Assembly (NCBI RefSeq): GCF_014196795.1
Contig: NZ_JACIEJ010000021.1
Span: forward strand, 1 to 32,250
DNA: 32,250 bases
Direction: 5' to 3'
DNA from: Sagittula marina
Lineage (GTDB): Bacteria > Pseudomonadota > Alphaproteobacteria > Rhodobacterales > Rhodobacteraceae
Positions 1-7,298 of this stretch are shown one piece after another (positions within the stretch are counted from its first letter, which is position 1; every line of letters begins with the position of its first letter). Both the position numbers and the translations under genes were made by a program. The notes under the pieces were generated by a model. That model searched no databases. It saw nothing but the letters and a program-made list of their open reading frames with translations, and was not told where the DNA came from.

Positions 1-95
1 GCGCCTCGGTGAAACGGCTCTTTCGCAAGTGTCTGCTCCTTCAGTGTTGGCGCAGACTCTACATCACGGTGAGGGATCTCGCGGGGGGCAGGTCA
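1..95. mobile_element. Terminal end of an IS3-family insertion sequence (partial)
   Basis: Read on the minus strand from base 95, this segment begins TGACCTGCCCCC and then has TCCCTCAC and AGAGTCTGC at nearly the same offsets as the sequence starting at 32156 on the plus strand. The two are therefore the opposite ends of one element type. TGACCTGCCCCC-like ends are typical of the IS3 family, IS407-type group, which makes 4-bp target duplications. AGCG follows directly at 96-99 and matches AGCG at 32152-32155. Only 95 bp of the element lies here, so no transposase can be read. Confidence 0.75.
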
Positions 96-109
96 AGCGC
101 AGTATCAAT

Positions 110-137
110 GGGGCCGCCGAATTATCTCGGCGGCCCC
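110..137 (-). terminator. Strong hairpin, likely terminator of the 159-1052 gene
   Basis: A perfect 11-bp inverted repeat (110-120 with 127-137, arm GGGGCCGCCGA) encloses a 6-nt loop. It starts about 20 bp downstream of the stop codon of the minus-strand gene. The minus strand lacks a good U-tract after the stem. The plus strand has ACTTATTTT shortly after it, so the hairpin may also block read-through from the IS3-like element. Confidence 0.6.
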
Positions 138-158
138 AAGACTTATTTTGGTGGAACG

Positions 159-1052
159 TTACGCAGCCAGCTGGGTCAGCGCCTTGTCCATGTCCGCAAT
201 CGTCTGACCGCGCTTCTGGACGATTTCGGCGCGGACGGCGATCAGGTTGATCACACCATCTGGCGTGTTCAGCTGGGCCGGATCAGCACCAGCGGCGCGG
301 ATTTCGCCGATGGCTTTGTCCAATGCGGCCAGCGCCTTATCAAACTCGGCCACGGCCTTTTGCTTTTCCGTGCCGATTTGCGTACGCACTGCGGCCTTCA
401 TGTCGGCTTTCTTGGCTTCGCCCAGTTGCTGCGCGCGCAGGCCAAAGGCCTCGCCCTGCTTTTGATAGGCCGAGATTTCGCCGTGCACATCCTTCAGCTT
501 GAACTGGGGAAGGTGCATTTTGATCTCGACGCGCTTGCTGTAAAACTCGGGGATATCCATCGAAAAGCTCGTGCGATCCCACCAGGTTTGCGGCAGGTCC
601 AAAGAGAATTTCTTGTGGACCGTACGCGTCACCGGGACATCCATCTTGGCATCACAGGAATACCACTTCCAGCCTTTAAAGCAGGGGTATTCCCCAACTT
701 TCTTGGTCTCCATGCGGATTTCGGGAACATCCATGGAAAAGCTGGTGCGGTCCCATTTGAACTGCGGCAGATGAAGGCTGAACTCACGGGTTTTGAAAAC
801 CACTTCGGGGATGTCAAAGGAGAAATCCGTGATCTCCCATGTGACGTCAAATTCCGCCCCGATGGTTGCCTCGATGCCCGAGGGATCAGGCGCTGTACCC
901 TGCCAGTCCTGCATTTCGGTCTGCAGGGCATCGAACTGCGCATCATACTTGGCCTCGATCTCGGCGATCGTTTGCGTGCTTGCCAGCGCTGCACCTGTGC
1001 CGACAGTATTCAGAACCAGAACGGCGGCGGTTGCCATCAACATCTTTTTCAT
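159..1052 (-). CDS. Secreted protein of unknown function with repeated short beta-type motifs
   Basis: I do not recognise this 297-residue protein. Residues 1-24 form a clear Sec signal peptide (MKKMLMATAAVLVL core, ending ALA-S), so it is exported to the periplasm or beyond. Residues about 75-205 carry at least seven spaced copies of an F-S-M/L-D-I/V/L-P-E/Q-like motif. They include a duplicated unit with WDRTSFSMD followed by V/I-PE, alternating with charged or aromatic stretches, which suggests a repetitive beta structure. Residues about 205-297 are Ala/Lys/Glu rich and predicted helical, probably coiled coil. Two cysteines in the middle (CFKGWKWYSC) could form a disulfide. The start has GGGAGGG about 9 bases upstream. 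It is transcribed away from the 1224 gene. Homologues should be sought by structure prediction. Confidence 0.8.
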   Translation of the reverse strand: MKKMLMATAAVLVLNTVGTGAALASTQTIAEIEAKYDAQFDALQTEMQDWQGTAPDPSGIEATIGAEFDVTWEITDFSFDIPEVVFKTREFSLHLPQFKWDRTSFSMDVPEIRMETKKVGEYPCFKGWKWYSCDAKMDVPVTRTVHKKFSLDLPQTWWDRTSFSMDIPEFYSKRVEIKMHLPQFKLKDVHGEISAYQKQGEAFGLRAQQLGEAKKADMKAAVRTQIGTEKQKAVAEFDKALAALDKAIGEIRAAGADPAQLNTPDGVINLIAVRAEIVQKRGQTIADMDKALTQLAA

Positions 1053-1187
1053 TTGACTTGCCCTCCCAGGCGTTGCTCAAGGGGTGTGTTTGCGTTTGCT
1101 CCCTGAGCACTGAGGGTAAGTCGCGGCCTCTAACTTTTCTGTACAAGCACTTTGTTTTCGTAAAATTTGCTTTTGATTGAACCTATC

Positions 1188-1200
1188 TCTAAAATTTAGA
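1188..1200. promoter_or_regulatory. Palindrome upstream of the 1224 gene
   Basis: TCTAAAATTTAGA is a perfect palindrome around one central base. It lies in an AT-rich stretch 23 bp before the start of the downstream plus-strand gene. Its position fits an operator or promoter element. No regulator can be assigned. Confidence 0.3.
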
Positions 1201-1223
1201 AATGGATTTTTACGGGGTGCAAA

Positions 1224-1817
1224 GTGAGTGTCGATTTACTGGATATCGTTGGTGGCATGCGCGCCGAGCGACGCGCGTTCCTAAAGGCCATCGTTCCCGT
1301 GCCCGATCCAGAGCATCCACAAAACCCCGGCCAGAGCGAGCTGTCGAGCGAGGACATCAAAAAGCTGCGTTCTGCTGCGGTGTTCTTCATCGCCGAGTTC
1401 TTTTTCGTTATTCAACAGCTGGGTTTGACCAAAGATCCAGAGGGGCTTGAGGACTACCTAAAGGATCACAATGACAGTGTTGGCCGGAAAATCGCCGAGC
1501 TACGCAAGGAAAAACGCAGCGCGACACATAGCGGTCTGACCATCACCCGCCTTCAGGAAAGCCTGATTGACGACTGGAAGATCGAAGAGATGGTCGCCGC
1601 CGCACAGGACGGCTTTTTTCGCTTTGACCAGTCGACCATCGGGGCGCTTTTGAACGAGATCATGGTCAAGCAATCCACCAATTCGCATCTGGATGTGTTG
1701 GGCAAGGCAGGCCTGCTGAAGATCAGCGGACGGCGCCCCAAGTATATAGTATCAAACGGAAAGATTGAGCAGCACTACGAAGAATTCTTGAAAGGTCTTA
1801 AAAATGTTTTTTCCTGA
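1224..1817 (+). CDS. Hypothetical protein with a possible C-terminal winged helix
   Basis: This is an unrecognised 197-residue, soluble, helix-rich protein. It begins at GTG with GGGG about 7 bases upstream; an in-frame ATG at 1257 is an alternative start. A hydrophobic helical patch (residues about 48-65, AAVFFIAEFFFVIQQLG) is flanked by charged helices. The C-terminal 60 residues (HLDVLGKAGLLKISGRRPKY and following) have the spacing of a winged-helix DNA-binding fold, with a helix, a GLL turn and a basic wing. This is only an inference from pattern. The gene ends 12 bp before the next start, so the two are probably one operon. Confidence 0.65.
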   Translation: MSVDLLDIVGGMRAERRAFLKAIVPVPDPEHPQNPGQSELSSEDIKKLRSAAVFFIAEFFFVIQQLGLTKDPEGLEDYLKDHNDSVGRKIAELRKEKRSATHSGLTITRLQESLIDDWKIEEMVAAAQDGFFRFDQSTIGALLNEIMVKQSTNSHLDVLGKAGLLKISGRRPKYIVSNGKIEQHYEEFLKGLKNVFS

Positions 1818-1829
1818 AGGTAAGCTGCC

Positions 1830-2414
1830 ATGGTCCCATTAAAAACCGCCTTATGTGCGTTGGCGCTTTGCCATGCCATCCCTGCGCAGGCGGCGCCGGT
1901 TGATGAGCATGTTCAACGCATTTTGGCCCTCTCCGAAGCGGCCTGCCGCGTTGAGGAAGGAGAATACCGCGATCTGTATCACGGCGATAACCGCACCGTT
2001 CAGAAAACCCTGTCATTCGTCGCGGAAGGCACGCGGTTGCTCTGCGAGAGCATACGGCTTGATGCGGAACTTGCGCGGCTTCGCAGCGAAGAAGAGCGTT
2101 TGCGCGCAGAGGCCGAGCGCCTTGAAAACGCGTGGCAAACCGCTCATCGGATCAACCCGGCCAAGTTTCCGAATTTTAAAGGCCGCGACACAAGCCAAAA
2201 GCGCCTGCTGTCAGATGCCGAACAGATTGGACGTACGCTGTTGGTTTTGTCGAATGTGCAAAACGACCTGAGAAGCGAAGCCCGCCGCATTCTTAGTTTG
2301 GCGTCTGAAGAATTTAACCGCTTGTCCGATCAAAACTCTGAGCTTCTTCTTGCGAGTCTTGATGATGAAGATAGCCATGATGTCATCATTCGTCTTTTAA
2401 AGAGGCGCGGATAG
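1830..2414 (+). CDS. Exported coiled-coil protein of unknown function
   Basis: This 194-residue protein has an N-terminal signal peptide of about 21 residues (LKTALCALALCHAIPAQA, cleavage after AQA), so it is probably periplasmic. Residues about 73-105 are a heptad-rich Arg/Glu/Leu coiled coil (LARLRSEEERLRAEAERLEN). The rest is helical, with two cysteines at about 38 and 72. Start ATG 1830 has GAAGGTAAG upstream. It follows the 1224 gene by 12 bp, and with the exported protein at 159-1052 it gives this corner of the plasmid two secreted proteins of unknown role. Confidence 0.7.
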   Translation: MVPLKTALCALALCHAIPAQAAPVDEHVQRILALSEAACRVEEGEYRDLYHGDNRTVQKTLSFVAEGTRLLCESIRLDAELARLRSEEERLRAEAERLENAWQTAHRINPAKFPNFKGRDTSQKRLLSDAEQIGRTLLVLSNVQNDLRSEARRILSLASEEFNRLSDQNSELLLASLDDEDSHDVIIRLLKRRG

Positions 2415-2591
2415 CAGGTGTCGTGATCTGGTTGTCGTTTGCGGCTACCTGCACGCTTGAATTAACACTATTACTAATTCTGTTCACCTGCGCGCCCAAA
2501 CCTGGGCAGGAGGAACGGTTGAGTGGGAGATTCCAAGCTCCCGTGCTTTACAGTTTTCGGGTGAAGTGTTCACCACGCGTGCCGCTTCAGC

Positions 2592-3128
2592 CTAAACACG
2601 CTTGACGGTCGCTAAGCTGACGTTGAACAAAGCGGCGATGTCTTTCAACGCGCGCCCTTCATCCTTCAATCGTAACACTTCAGCTTTTTGATCTGCGGAC
2701 AGGGCAGGGGGCCTGCCGCCGATGCGGCCCTTCTTGCGCGCGGCCTCGAGCCCTTCCATCGTACGCTCTCGGATGCGTTCGCGCTCGAACTGGGCAATGG
2801 ATGCGAAGACGTGAAAAATTAACCGGCCTGCGGGTGTGGTCGTGTCGATGTCTTCAGCGAGAGACCGGAAGCCTGCTTCGGCCGCTTCGATCTGTGCGAC
2901 GATGTCGAGAAGGTCGGTCAGGGACCGCGCAAGCCGGTCGTATTTCGTGACCAGGACGATGTCACCGCGCCGGAGTTGCTCCAGAATCTTGTCGAGCTCG
3001 GGGCGTTTCCGCTTGGAGCCACTGATCTTGTCCGCGAAAATGCGCTCAGCTCCAGCTTCCTTCAAAGCGTCGATCTGAGCATCTAGGTGTTGGTCCTCGG
3101 TCGAGACACGTCCGTATCCAATAATCAT
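2592..3128 (-). CDS. Serine recombinase (resolvase/invertase family)
   Basis: This 178-residue protein is full length for a small serine recombinase of the Tn3 resolvase/Pin invertase type. The N-terminal catalytic domain has IGYGRVSTEDQHLDAQ, in which the serine of RVS is the nucleophile. It is followed by the family signatures DKISGSKRKRPELDK, LVTKYDRLARS and FERERIRERTMEGLEAARK on the long E helix. A C-terminal helix-turn-helix (about residues 145-178, ALKDIAALFNVSLATVKRV) would bind a res or inversion site. It would resolve plasmid multimers or transposon cointegrates. No Tn3 transposase is nearby, so it is either a transposon remnant or a plasmid multimer-resolution enzyme. The upstream 3148-3234 repeats are the likely target. 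Confidence 0.92.
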   Translation of the reverse strand: MIIGYGRVSTEDQHLDAQIDALKEAGAERIFADKISGSKRKRPELDKILEQLRRGDIVLVTKYDRLARSLTDLLDIVAQIEAAEAGFRSLAEDIDTTTPAGRLIFHVFASIAQFERERIRERTMEGLEAARKKGRIGGRPPALSADQKAEVLRLKDEGRALKDIAALFNVSLATVKRV

Positions 3129-3147
3129 GCTGATATGGTATCAAAAA

Positions 3148-3234
3148 CGGTGCAAAACGCAAAAGTTTTTGCACCGGGTTTTTGAGCCCTCAGAACATCC
3201 GAAAACACGCGGGGTAGGGCGATAGGCTCAAAAA
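3148..3234. promoter_or_regulatory. Res-like inverted repeats upstream of the resolvase gene
   Basis: Two nested inverted repeats lie just upstream of the resolvase start. CGGTGCAAAA at 3148-3157 pairs with its complement at 3167-3176 over a 9-nt centre, giving a 29-bp imperfect palindrome of the size of a resolvase subsite. TTTTTGAGCC at 3179-3188 pairs with GGCTCAAAAA at 3225-3234. Small serine resolvases normally act on subsites directly upstream of their own gene, and these also overlap its likely promoter. I see no gene in the rest of the 3129-3409 gap. Confidence 0.45.
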
Positions 3235-3409
3235 CGACCATTTTAGGCCGCGTAGTTCTGACCAGAGGTTTTTGTCCGACAGCAGCCGTTCGTGCCTGTG
3301 CGGCGAAAGGCAGCTTCGAGCCCATTGTGGTCGCCCCACGCATTTGAGGAATCTTGAGGCTCGCCGTTGGAACCCGAGACCTGAAGCGGACGCTCTCAAT
3401 CAGGCGTGA

Positions 3410-4051
3410 TCAACTTCCAATACTTCGCAGGTGATCTTGGCACATTGCTTTGAGGCCGGTTTTCAACACCGCGATCTCTTGTGGACCGAGCCCACGCTCG
3501 AATGCGTTGCGCACGGAGCCGTAGATCACGGTCGTCAATAGCAAGTTTGTCTGCTCGACCTCATCGTCTGGGATGTCGGGGGCATGGCGGAACATGTCTG
3601 TCGTCGCCCTGTCCACGCGTGCGGCAAAGGCATAGATCAACGCATCATTGTCCAACTCAGCCACGGAGCGGTAAAGCGCCCGGGTCAGCTCGGGTCGCTC
3701 TGTTTTAACCGCCCAGTATGTATCGATCAGGGCGTCGGTTGCTTCAGCGATCGGGCGCCCCAGCATCCGGGCGCAGGTCTCTTCGACCCGCTCGGCAAGC
3801 CGCGTGAGGAAGCGGTCATTTAACGCGTAGACGAGCGCCTGCTTGTTGGGAAAATACTGATACATCGAGCCGACCGAAACGCCTGCGCGTTCAGCCACTC
3901 CGGTGGTCGTCAGCCCCACCATGCCCTGTGACAGCAGAACCTGAATCGTCGCCTCGTAAATCGCATCCACAGTCACGCGGGAGCGCGATTGCGACGGTGT
4001 TTTCCGGGGCTTCAGGGCTTTCGTCACGGTCGGCGGCATATGCGAATCCAA
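3410..4051 (-). CDS. TetR/AcrR-family repressor
   Basis: The protein is 213 residues from TTG at 4051, or 209 from ATG at 4039; AAGGA lies about 11 bases before the TTG. The N-terminal domain (about 20-65) is a classic TetR helix-turn-helix: AIYEATIQVLLSQGMVGLTT, then VAERAGVSVGSMYQYFPNKQ. The C-terminal region is a helical ligand-binding and dimerisation domain with no specific signature. The gene is divergent from the SDR gene at 4104. A 20-bp palindromic site sits exactly between them, so it most likely represses both itself and the oxidoreductase until an inducer binds. Confidence 0.9.
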   Translation of the reverse strand: MDSHMPPTVTKALKPRKTPSQSRSRVTVDAIYEATIQVLLSQGMVGLTTTGVAERAGVSVGSMYQYFPNKQALVYALNDRFLTRLAERVEETCARMLGRPIAEATDALIDTYWAVKTERPELTRALYRSVAELDNDALIYAFAARVDRATTDMFRHAPDIPDDEVEQTNLLLTTVIYGSVRNAFERGLGPQEIAVLKTGLKAMCQDHLRSIGS

Positions 4052-4052
4052 A

Positions 4053-4072
4053 ATATGAATTTTCCTTCATAT
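4053..4072. promoter_or_regulatory. Probable TetR operator between divergent tetR and SDR genes
   Basis: ATATGAA at 4053-4059 and TTCATAT at 4066-4072 form a perfect 7-bp inverted repeat with a 6-nt spacer. The site touches the TTG start of the regulator. It overlaps the AT-rich TATAAAT stretch that could be the -10 of the SDR gene. This is the expected place and size for a TetR-dimer operator. Confidence 0.7.
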
Positions 4073-4103
4073 AAATAGGGTAAGTCAGAAAAAGGAAAGA
4101 CTT

Positions 4104-4826
4104 ATGACACATTCACGTATCGCCCTCGTAACCGGCGCCAACAAGGGAATCGGGTTTGAGATCGCCCGCAAGCTGGCGAACTCTGGCGTTCATGTGCTGC
4201 TTGGCAGCCGCGACAAGGCGCGCGGCGACGCGGCAGCGGCCGGTCTGGCCGAGGCGGGGTTTGCTGCCGAAGGCCTGCACCTCGACCTCGACTCTGCAGA
4301 GACCATCGCAGCCGCAGCGGCCACGATCGAGGCGCGGTTCGGCCGATTGGATATCCTCGTCAACAACGCCGGCATCTTCGATGCCGGCGATGCGGCGCCC
4401 GGCAAGGCCTCGATAGAGGCTGTGCGCCGGGTCATCGATGTCAACTTCATCGGAACTCTGGCAGTTACGCAGACCATGCTGCACCTTCTACGCGCCGCGC
4501 CGAATGCGCGGATCGTAAACATGTCGAGCTCGATGGGCTCGCTAACAGAGAACGCCGATCCCGGCGCACCGTATTACCCGCAACGCTTCATCGGCTACAA
4601 CGCGTCCAAGGCGGCGTTGAACATGCTGACGATCCAGCTCCACGAGGAACTGAAGGACACTGGCATTACGGTAAATTCGGTGAGCCCCGGCTTCGTCAAA
4701 ACCGACCTAACCGGAGGATATGGCGAGATGACACCGGAAGAAGGCGCGCGGCTTCCGTCCGAATATGCCTTGGATGCAAAGGTCAGCGGTCGCTTTGTCG
4801 AGCCTGGAGGCACGACACCTTGGTGA
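4104..4826 (+). CDS. Short-chain dehydrogenase/reductase (NAD(P)-dependent)
   Basis: The protein has 240 residues, the normal length for a classical SDR. The Rossmann cofactor motif TGANKGIG is at about residues 10-17, the structural NNAG motif at about 86-89 (ILVNNAGIF), the catalytic serine lies in NMSSSMGS, and the YNASK catalytic Tyr-Lys pair is at about 169-173. The end, GRFVEPGGTTPW, matches the usual C-terminal tail of carbonyl-reductase-like SDRs. AAGGAAAG precedes the ATG. Substrate is unknown. Control by the divergent TetR protein suggests induction by a small reactive or xenobiotic carbonyl compound. Confidence 0.93.
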   Translation: MTHSRIALVTGANKGIGFEIARKLANSGVHVLLGSRDKARGDAAAAGLAEAGFAAEGLHLDLDSAETIAAAAATIEARFGRLDILVNNAGIFDAGDAAPGKASIEAVRRVIDVNFIGTLAVTQTMLHLLRAAPNARIVNMSSSMGSLTENADPGAPYYPQRFIGYNASKAALNMLTIQLHEELKDTGITVNSVSPGFVKTDLTGGYGEMTPEEGARLPSEYALDAKVSGRFVEPGGTTPW

Positions 4827-4979
4827 ACGGCAGGAAAGTCCCGCAGAGCGAGCTTTGCCTCTGGCCGCAGTGAAGGTCCCGGTTCAGGGTCGTCGGTGGC
4901 CAAAACTCGCGCGTTTTTGTCACCGGCGGAATCGACCGTTTATGGCCATGCACAACTATCGCAGTATAGCCACAACACA

Positions 4980-6083
4980 CTAATCAGGAACACCGAAACG
5001 CCTATCAAAGTCATCCGGTATTTCACGTCCGAGAGATACTAGTACCATTCGCACAAAGTCTTTGATAGTTGCCACACCAAGCCGCCGCGAAACGCTCCCC
5101 GGGTAGTCCTGAGGCAAACGGGCAAGCGTTGCCATAAAGTCGTCAATCATGCGTTGTTCAAATTTCTGCACCGCTGCATTGGCTGCGTCAGTCTTTGCGC
5201 GCTCAGCCATAAGCCGGATACGTTTCATCCGGGGCGATTTATTCTGTGCGGCTAGCGGGGCAGGGGTATCGAAGAGATATCCCCCAGCCCGAAAAACAAG
5301 CATCTTTCCACGGGCCTGCTCCCGATCTTGATAAACCTTCCCATCACGCTCGCCAATTAGCTCTACATCGATATCAAAGCTCTTGAGCTTCCGTTGAACA
5401 ACCTGAGACAAGCCCTCGGCCTCTTCCAGATCGCGAGGTCTAATAACGACCATTTTGAAAACTTCGTCCTCAATGAAATCAAACACACCGCCATTGGCCT
5501 TGAGTATATGCCGCATGAAGTTGTGGAAGTAGCCAGTCGCCAAGCCAGTCGATGCTGATGCCTCGACAAGCGGCAGCCCGTAGTACTCGCTCATTGGGTT
5601 GGCCGCAGGATTCATGCCAGCATCATCTCCGAAAATTACTGTTTTGATCATCGGCATTAATTTCGCAAAAAGTACATCTTCCTCAAAGCTCTCGACCACA
5701 GCTTGGTACGTACCTTGAAGGTAGAATGATGACTGCGGGCTTCCGTCCTTATCCGCCATAACAACGGGGATTGTTGGGATGCCGAGAGCATGCAACATCG
5801 CCAGCTCGTACATAACGCTTGGACTACCCGCTGAGACATCCATGATCCCTAGTTCTGCAGTGTCGAGGATACCGAACACTCGGCTGGTGATCATGCCGCT
5901 ATCATCAAGCTCTGGTGTATAGATTTTGATGTTAGGTGCCCCATTCTCATGGACAATTTCGGTTGCCGCACGCTCCACAGCCGCCTTGAGCCGCTGGATA
6001 TGGTCTGCAAAAGGAAGGCCATGGGCGTCCTGTTGTGTGCCGCCCATCGGGCCACCGATGAAGATATCAAAAGGTTCTCGCAT
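4980..6083 (-). CDS. Nucleoside-deoxyribosyltransferase-like domain fused to a STING domain
   Basis: I read this 367-residue protein as a two-domain immune sensor-effector. Residues about 5-108 have the nucleoside 2-deoxyribosyltransferase/SLOG-like signature: FDIFIGGPMGG, then LGIMDVSAGSPSVMYELAML and HALGIPTIPV. E93 sits where the NDT family has its catalytic glutamate, and D82 is also in place. Residues about 175-325 align by eye with the STING ligand-binding domain: STGLATGYFHNFMRHI corresponds to the GLAYSYYIGYLR helix of human STING, FKMVVIRP to its LYILLPL strand, GERDGKVYQDRE to GDRAGIKDRVYSN, and DTPAPL (272-277) to EYATPL. D272 thus falls at the guanine-reading acidic position. The closing helix (RMIDDFMATL) fits too. 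There are no TM segments. It is divergent from the SLATT-like gene. The assignment is from remembered family sequences, not a search. Confidence 0.72.
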   Translation of the reverse strand: MREPFDIFIGGPMGGTQQDAHGLPFADHIQRLKAAVERAATEIVHENGAPNIKIYTPELDDSGMITSRVFGILDTAELGIMDVSAGSPSVMYELAMLHALGIPTIPVVMADKDGSPQSSFYLQGTYQAVVESFEEDVLFAKLMPMIKTVIFGDDAGMNPAANPMSEYYGLPLVEASASTGLATGYFHNFMRHILKANGGVFDFIEDEVFKMVVIRPRDLEEAEGLSQVVQRKLKSFDIDVELIGERDGKVYQDREQARGKMLVFRAGGYLFDTPAPLAAQNKSPRMKRIRLMAERAKTDAANAAVQKFEQRMIDDFMATLARLPQDYPGSVSRRLGVATIKDFVRMVLVSLGREIPDDFDRRFGVPD

Positions 6084-6152
6084 AATCAGACCTTACTCGG
6101 CTAGGGTGTCATCGAAGAAGCCAACTGAACATACAGACTAGAGTACTCTTCT
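6084..6152. promoter_or_regulatory. Divergent promoter region of the STING/SLATT pair
   Basis: Only 69 bp separate the two start codons, so both promoters must lie here and may overlap. AAGG lies 8 bases before the minus-strand ATG. The plus-strand gene has only a weak TAGAG before its ATG. No clear operator palindrome is visible. Confidence 0.4.
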
Positions 6153-7262
6153 ATGTCATCCAAACCAAATTCTGACATTGGCCTGAATCCAGGCGACGAG
6201 GACTACCTCAAGGAGCAGTTTCCCAAAATGGCCGAAATTTTCATCTGGCCAGAACTTACTGCAGCATTCAAAAACCATGAAAATGAAGCTCTAGAAAAAA
6301 AGTCCTCTTCGCGACGCAATAGTTTCTACGCCATTGTGTTCATGGTGCTATCACTATCTATGACAATAACTGCCGCTGCGCCGATCATGACCGAATGGGC
6401 CTCTAGACCTGACTGGCTGAGACCGCTCTTAGCATCTGTGTCACTCTTATTTCTCGTTCTATCGGTTTTTCTTGGCAAAGGGATTTTGTTTGGAAGGCGA
6501 CGCGATGCTTGGCTTTATCACCGCTTAGCAGGAGAGCGTTTGAGACATCTTTATTTTCAGTTTTTGTTGGAGCATATGTGTGAGGCATGCTCTCAAGGAA
6601 GTGTGTCGCAACAAAATGTTATCGGCTCCCGAAAATCAGCTCTTGCAAGCGTAATTAAGAAAATCTGTGCACCAGTCTACGTGCAGATCGTCAAAGGAGA
6701 TACAAATCTGGAAGAAGCGGCGCTCTTGTCCAGAAAAGTAGATTGCGAAGAAGCAGAACTCGATCCAGACAAACTAGACGAGTTCCGAAAATTTTGGATG
6801 GAATTTCGCTTTAGTTGGCAAATCGGCTACGCCACAGAGCAGGCTGGACGGCGAGCTTCGCCTTTCCCAATATTTGGGTCTCTCGCAGACCAAGAGCATA
6901 CTGTATCCAGTTTAGAATTTATTGCTACTGTGGGTATCATTGCTCTTCAGAGTTTAGCTGTAGCTGCGCAGCTTTTTAGCACGGGAAGTGCCGTAGAGAA
7001 TGCCGTTTTCCTTGCGAGTATCCTAGCGGTGGCTGTCGTTGGCCTACAAGCATATCGCGATGGTATGGGGCTGACAGAAGACCTTACTAGAAATCGTGTT
7101 TACGCATCGTATTCGGCAAAGCTTCTTCGCGACTATAAGCAAGCCTTACAAACTGAAAGTGTTGCGACCGAGATGAGGATTATGTCTGAAATGGAAGACT
7201 TGGCATATTTTGAAACGCGAGAGTTTTTGCATACGCACAGCAATGCGCGTTTTTCACTCTAG
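6153..7262 (+). CDS. Four-TM SLATT-like membrane protein, putative pore effector
   Basis: This 369-residue protein contains two TM hairpins, at about 57-77 with 90-110 and about 254-275 with 282-300. Each is followed by a charged cytosolic helix (FGRRRDAWLYHRLAGERLRH; YRDGMGLTEDLTRNRVYASY). A two-TM hairpin followed by a long helical tail is the layout of the SLATT (SMODS and SLOG-associating 2TM effector) superfamily. Here it seems duplicated, as in some double SLATT/DUF4231-like proteins. Known or predicted SLATT proteins are membrane-disrupting effectors in nucleotide-signal immune systems. It is divergent from the STING-like gene, and both have lower G+C than the flanking mobility genes. 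The family call rests on architecture and context, so a different 4-TM family cannot be excluded. Confidence 0.62.
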   Translation: MSSKPNSDIGLNPGDEDYLKEQFPKMAEIFIWPELTAAFKNHENEALEKKSSSRRNSFYAIVFMVLSLSMTITAAAPIMTEWASRPDWLRPLLASVSLLFLVLSVFLGKGILFGRRRDAWLYHRLAGERLRHLYFQFLLEHMCEACSQGSVSQQNVIGSRKSALASVIKKICAPVYVQIVKGDTNLEEAALLSRKVDCEEAELDPDKLDEFRKFWMEFRFSWQIGYATEQAGRRASPFPIFGSLADQEHTVSSLEFIATVGIIALQSLAVAAQLFSTGSAVENAVFLASILAVAVVGLQAYRDGMGLTEDLTRNRVYASYSAKLLRDYKQALQTESVATEMRIMSEMEDLAYFETREFLHTHSNARFSL

Positions 7263-7298
7263 TTAATGCCCTAGGATTTGCGCCAAGAGTACCGTCTC

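Noticed and set aside
2423-2605. 60-residue open frame with a hydrophobic start (possible small lipoprotein)
   Set aside because: It starts with GTG without a good ribosome site, overlaps the 3' end of the resolvase gene, and its second half is low-complexity. I could not support it as a gene.
3251-3409. 72-residue minus-strand frame (3125-3343) upstream of the resolvase
   Set aside because: It overlaps the res-like repeats, its composition is not protein-like and there is no ribosome site, so the region is probably degenerate non-coding DNA.
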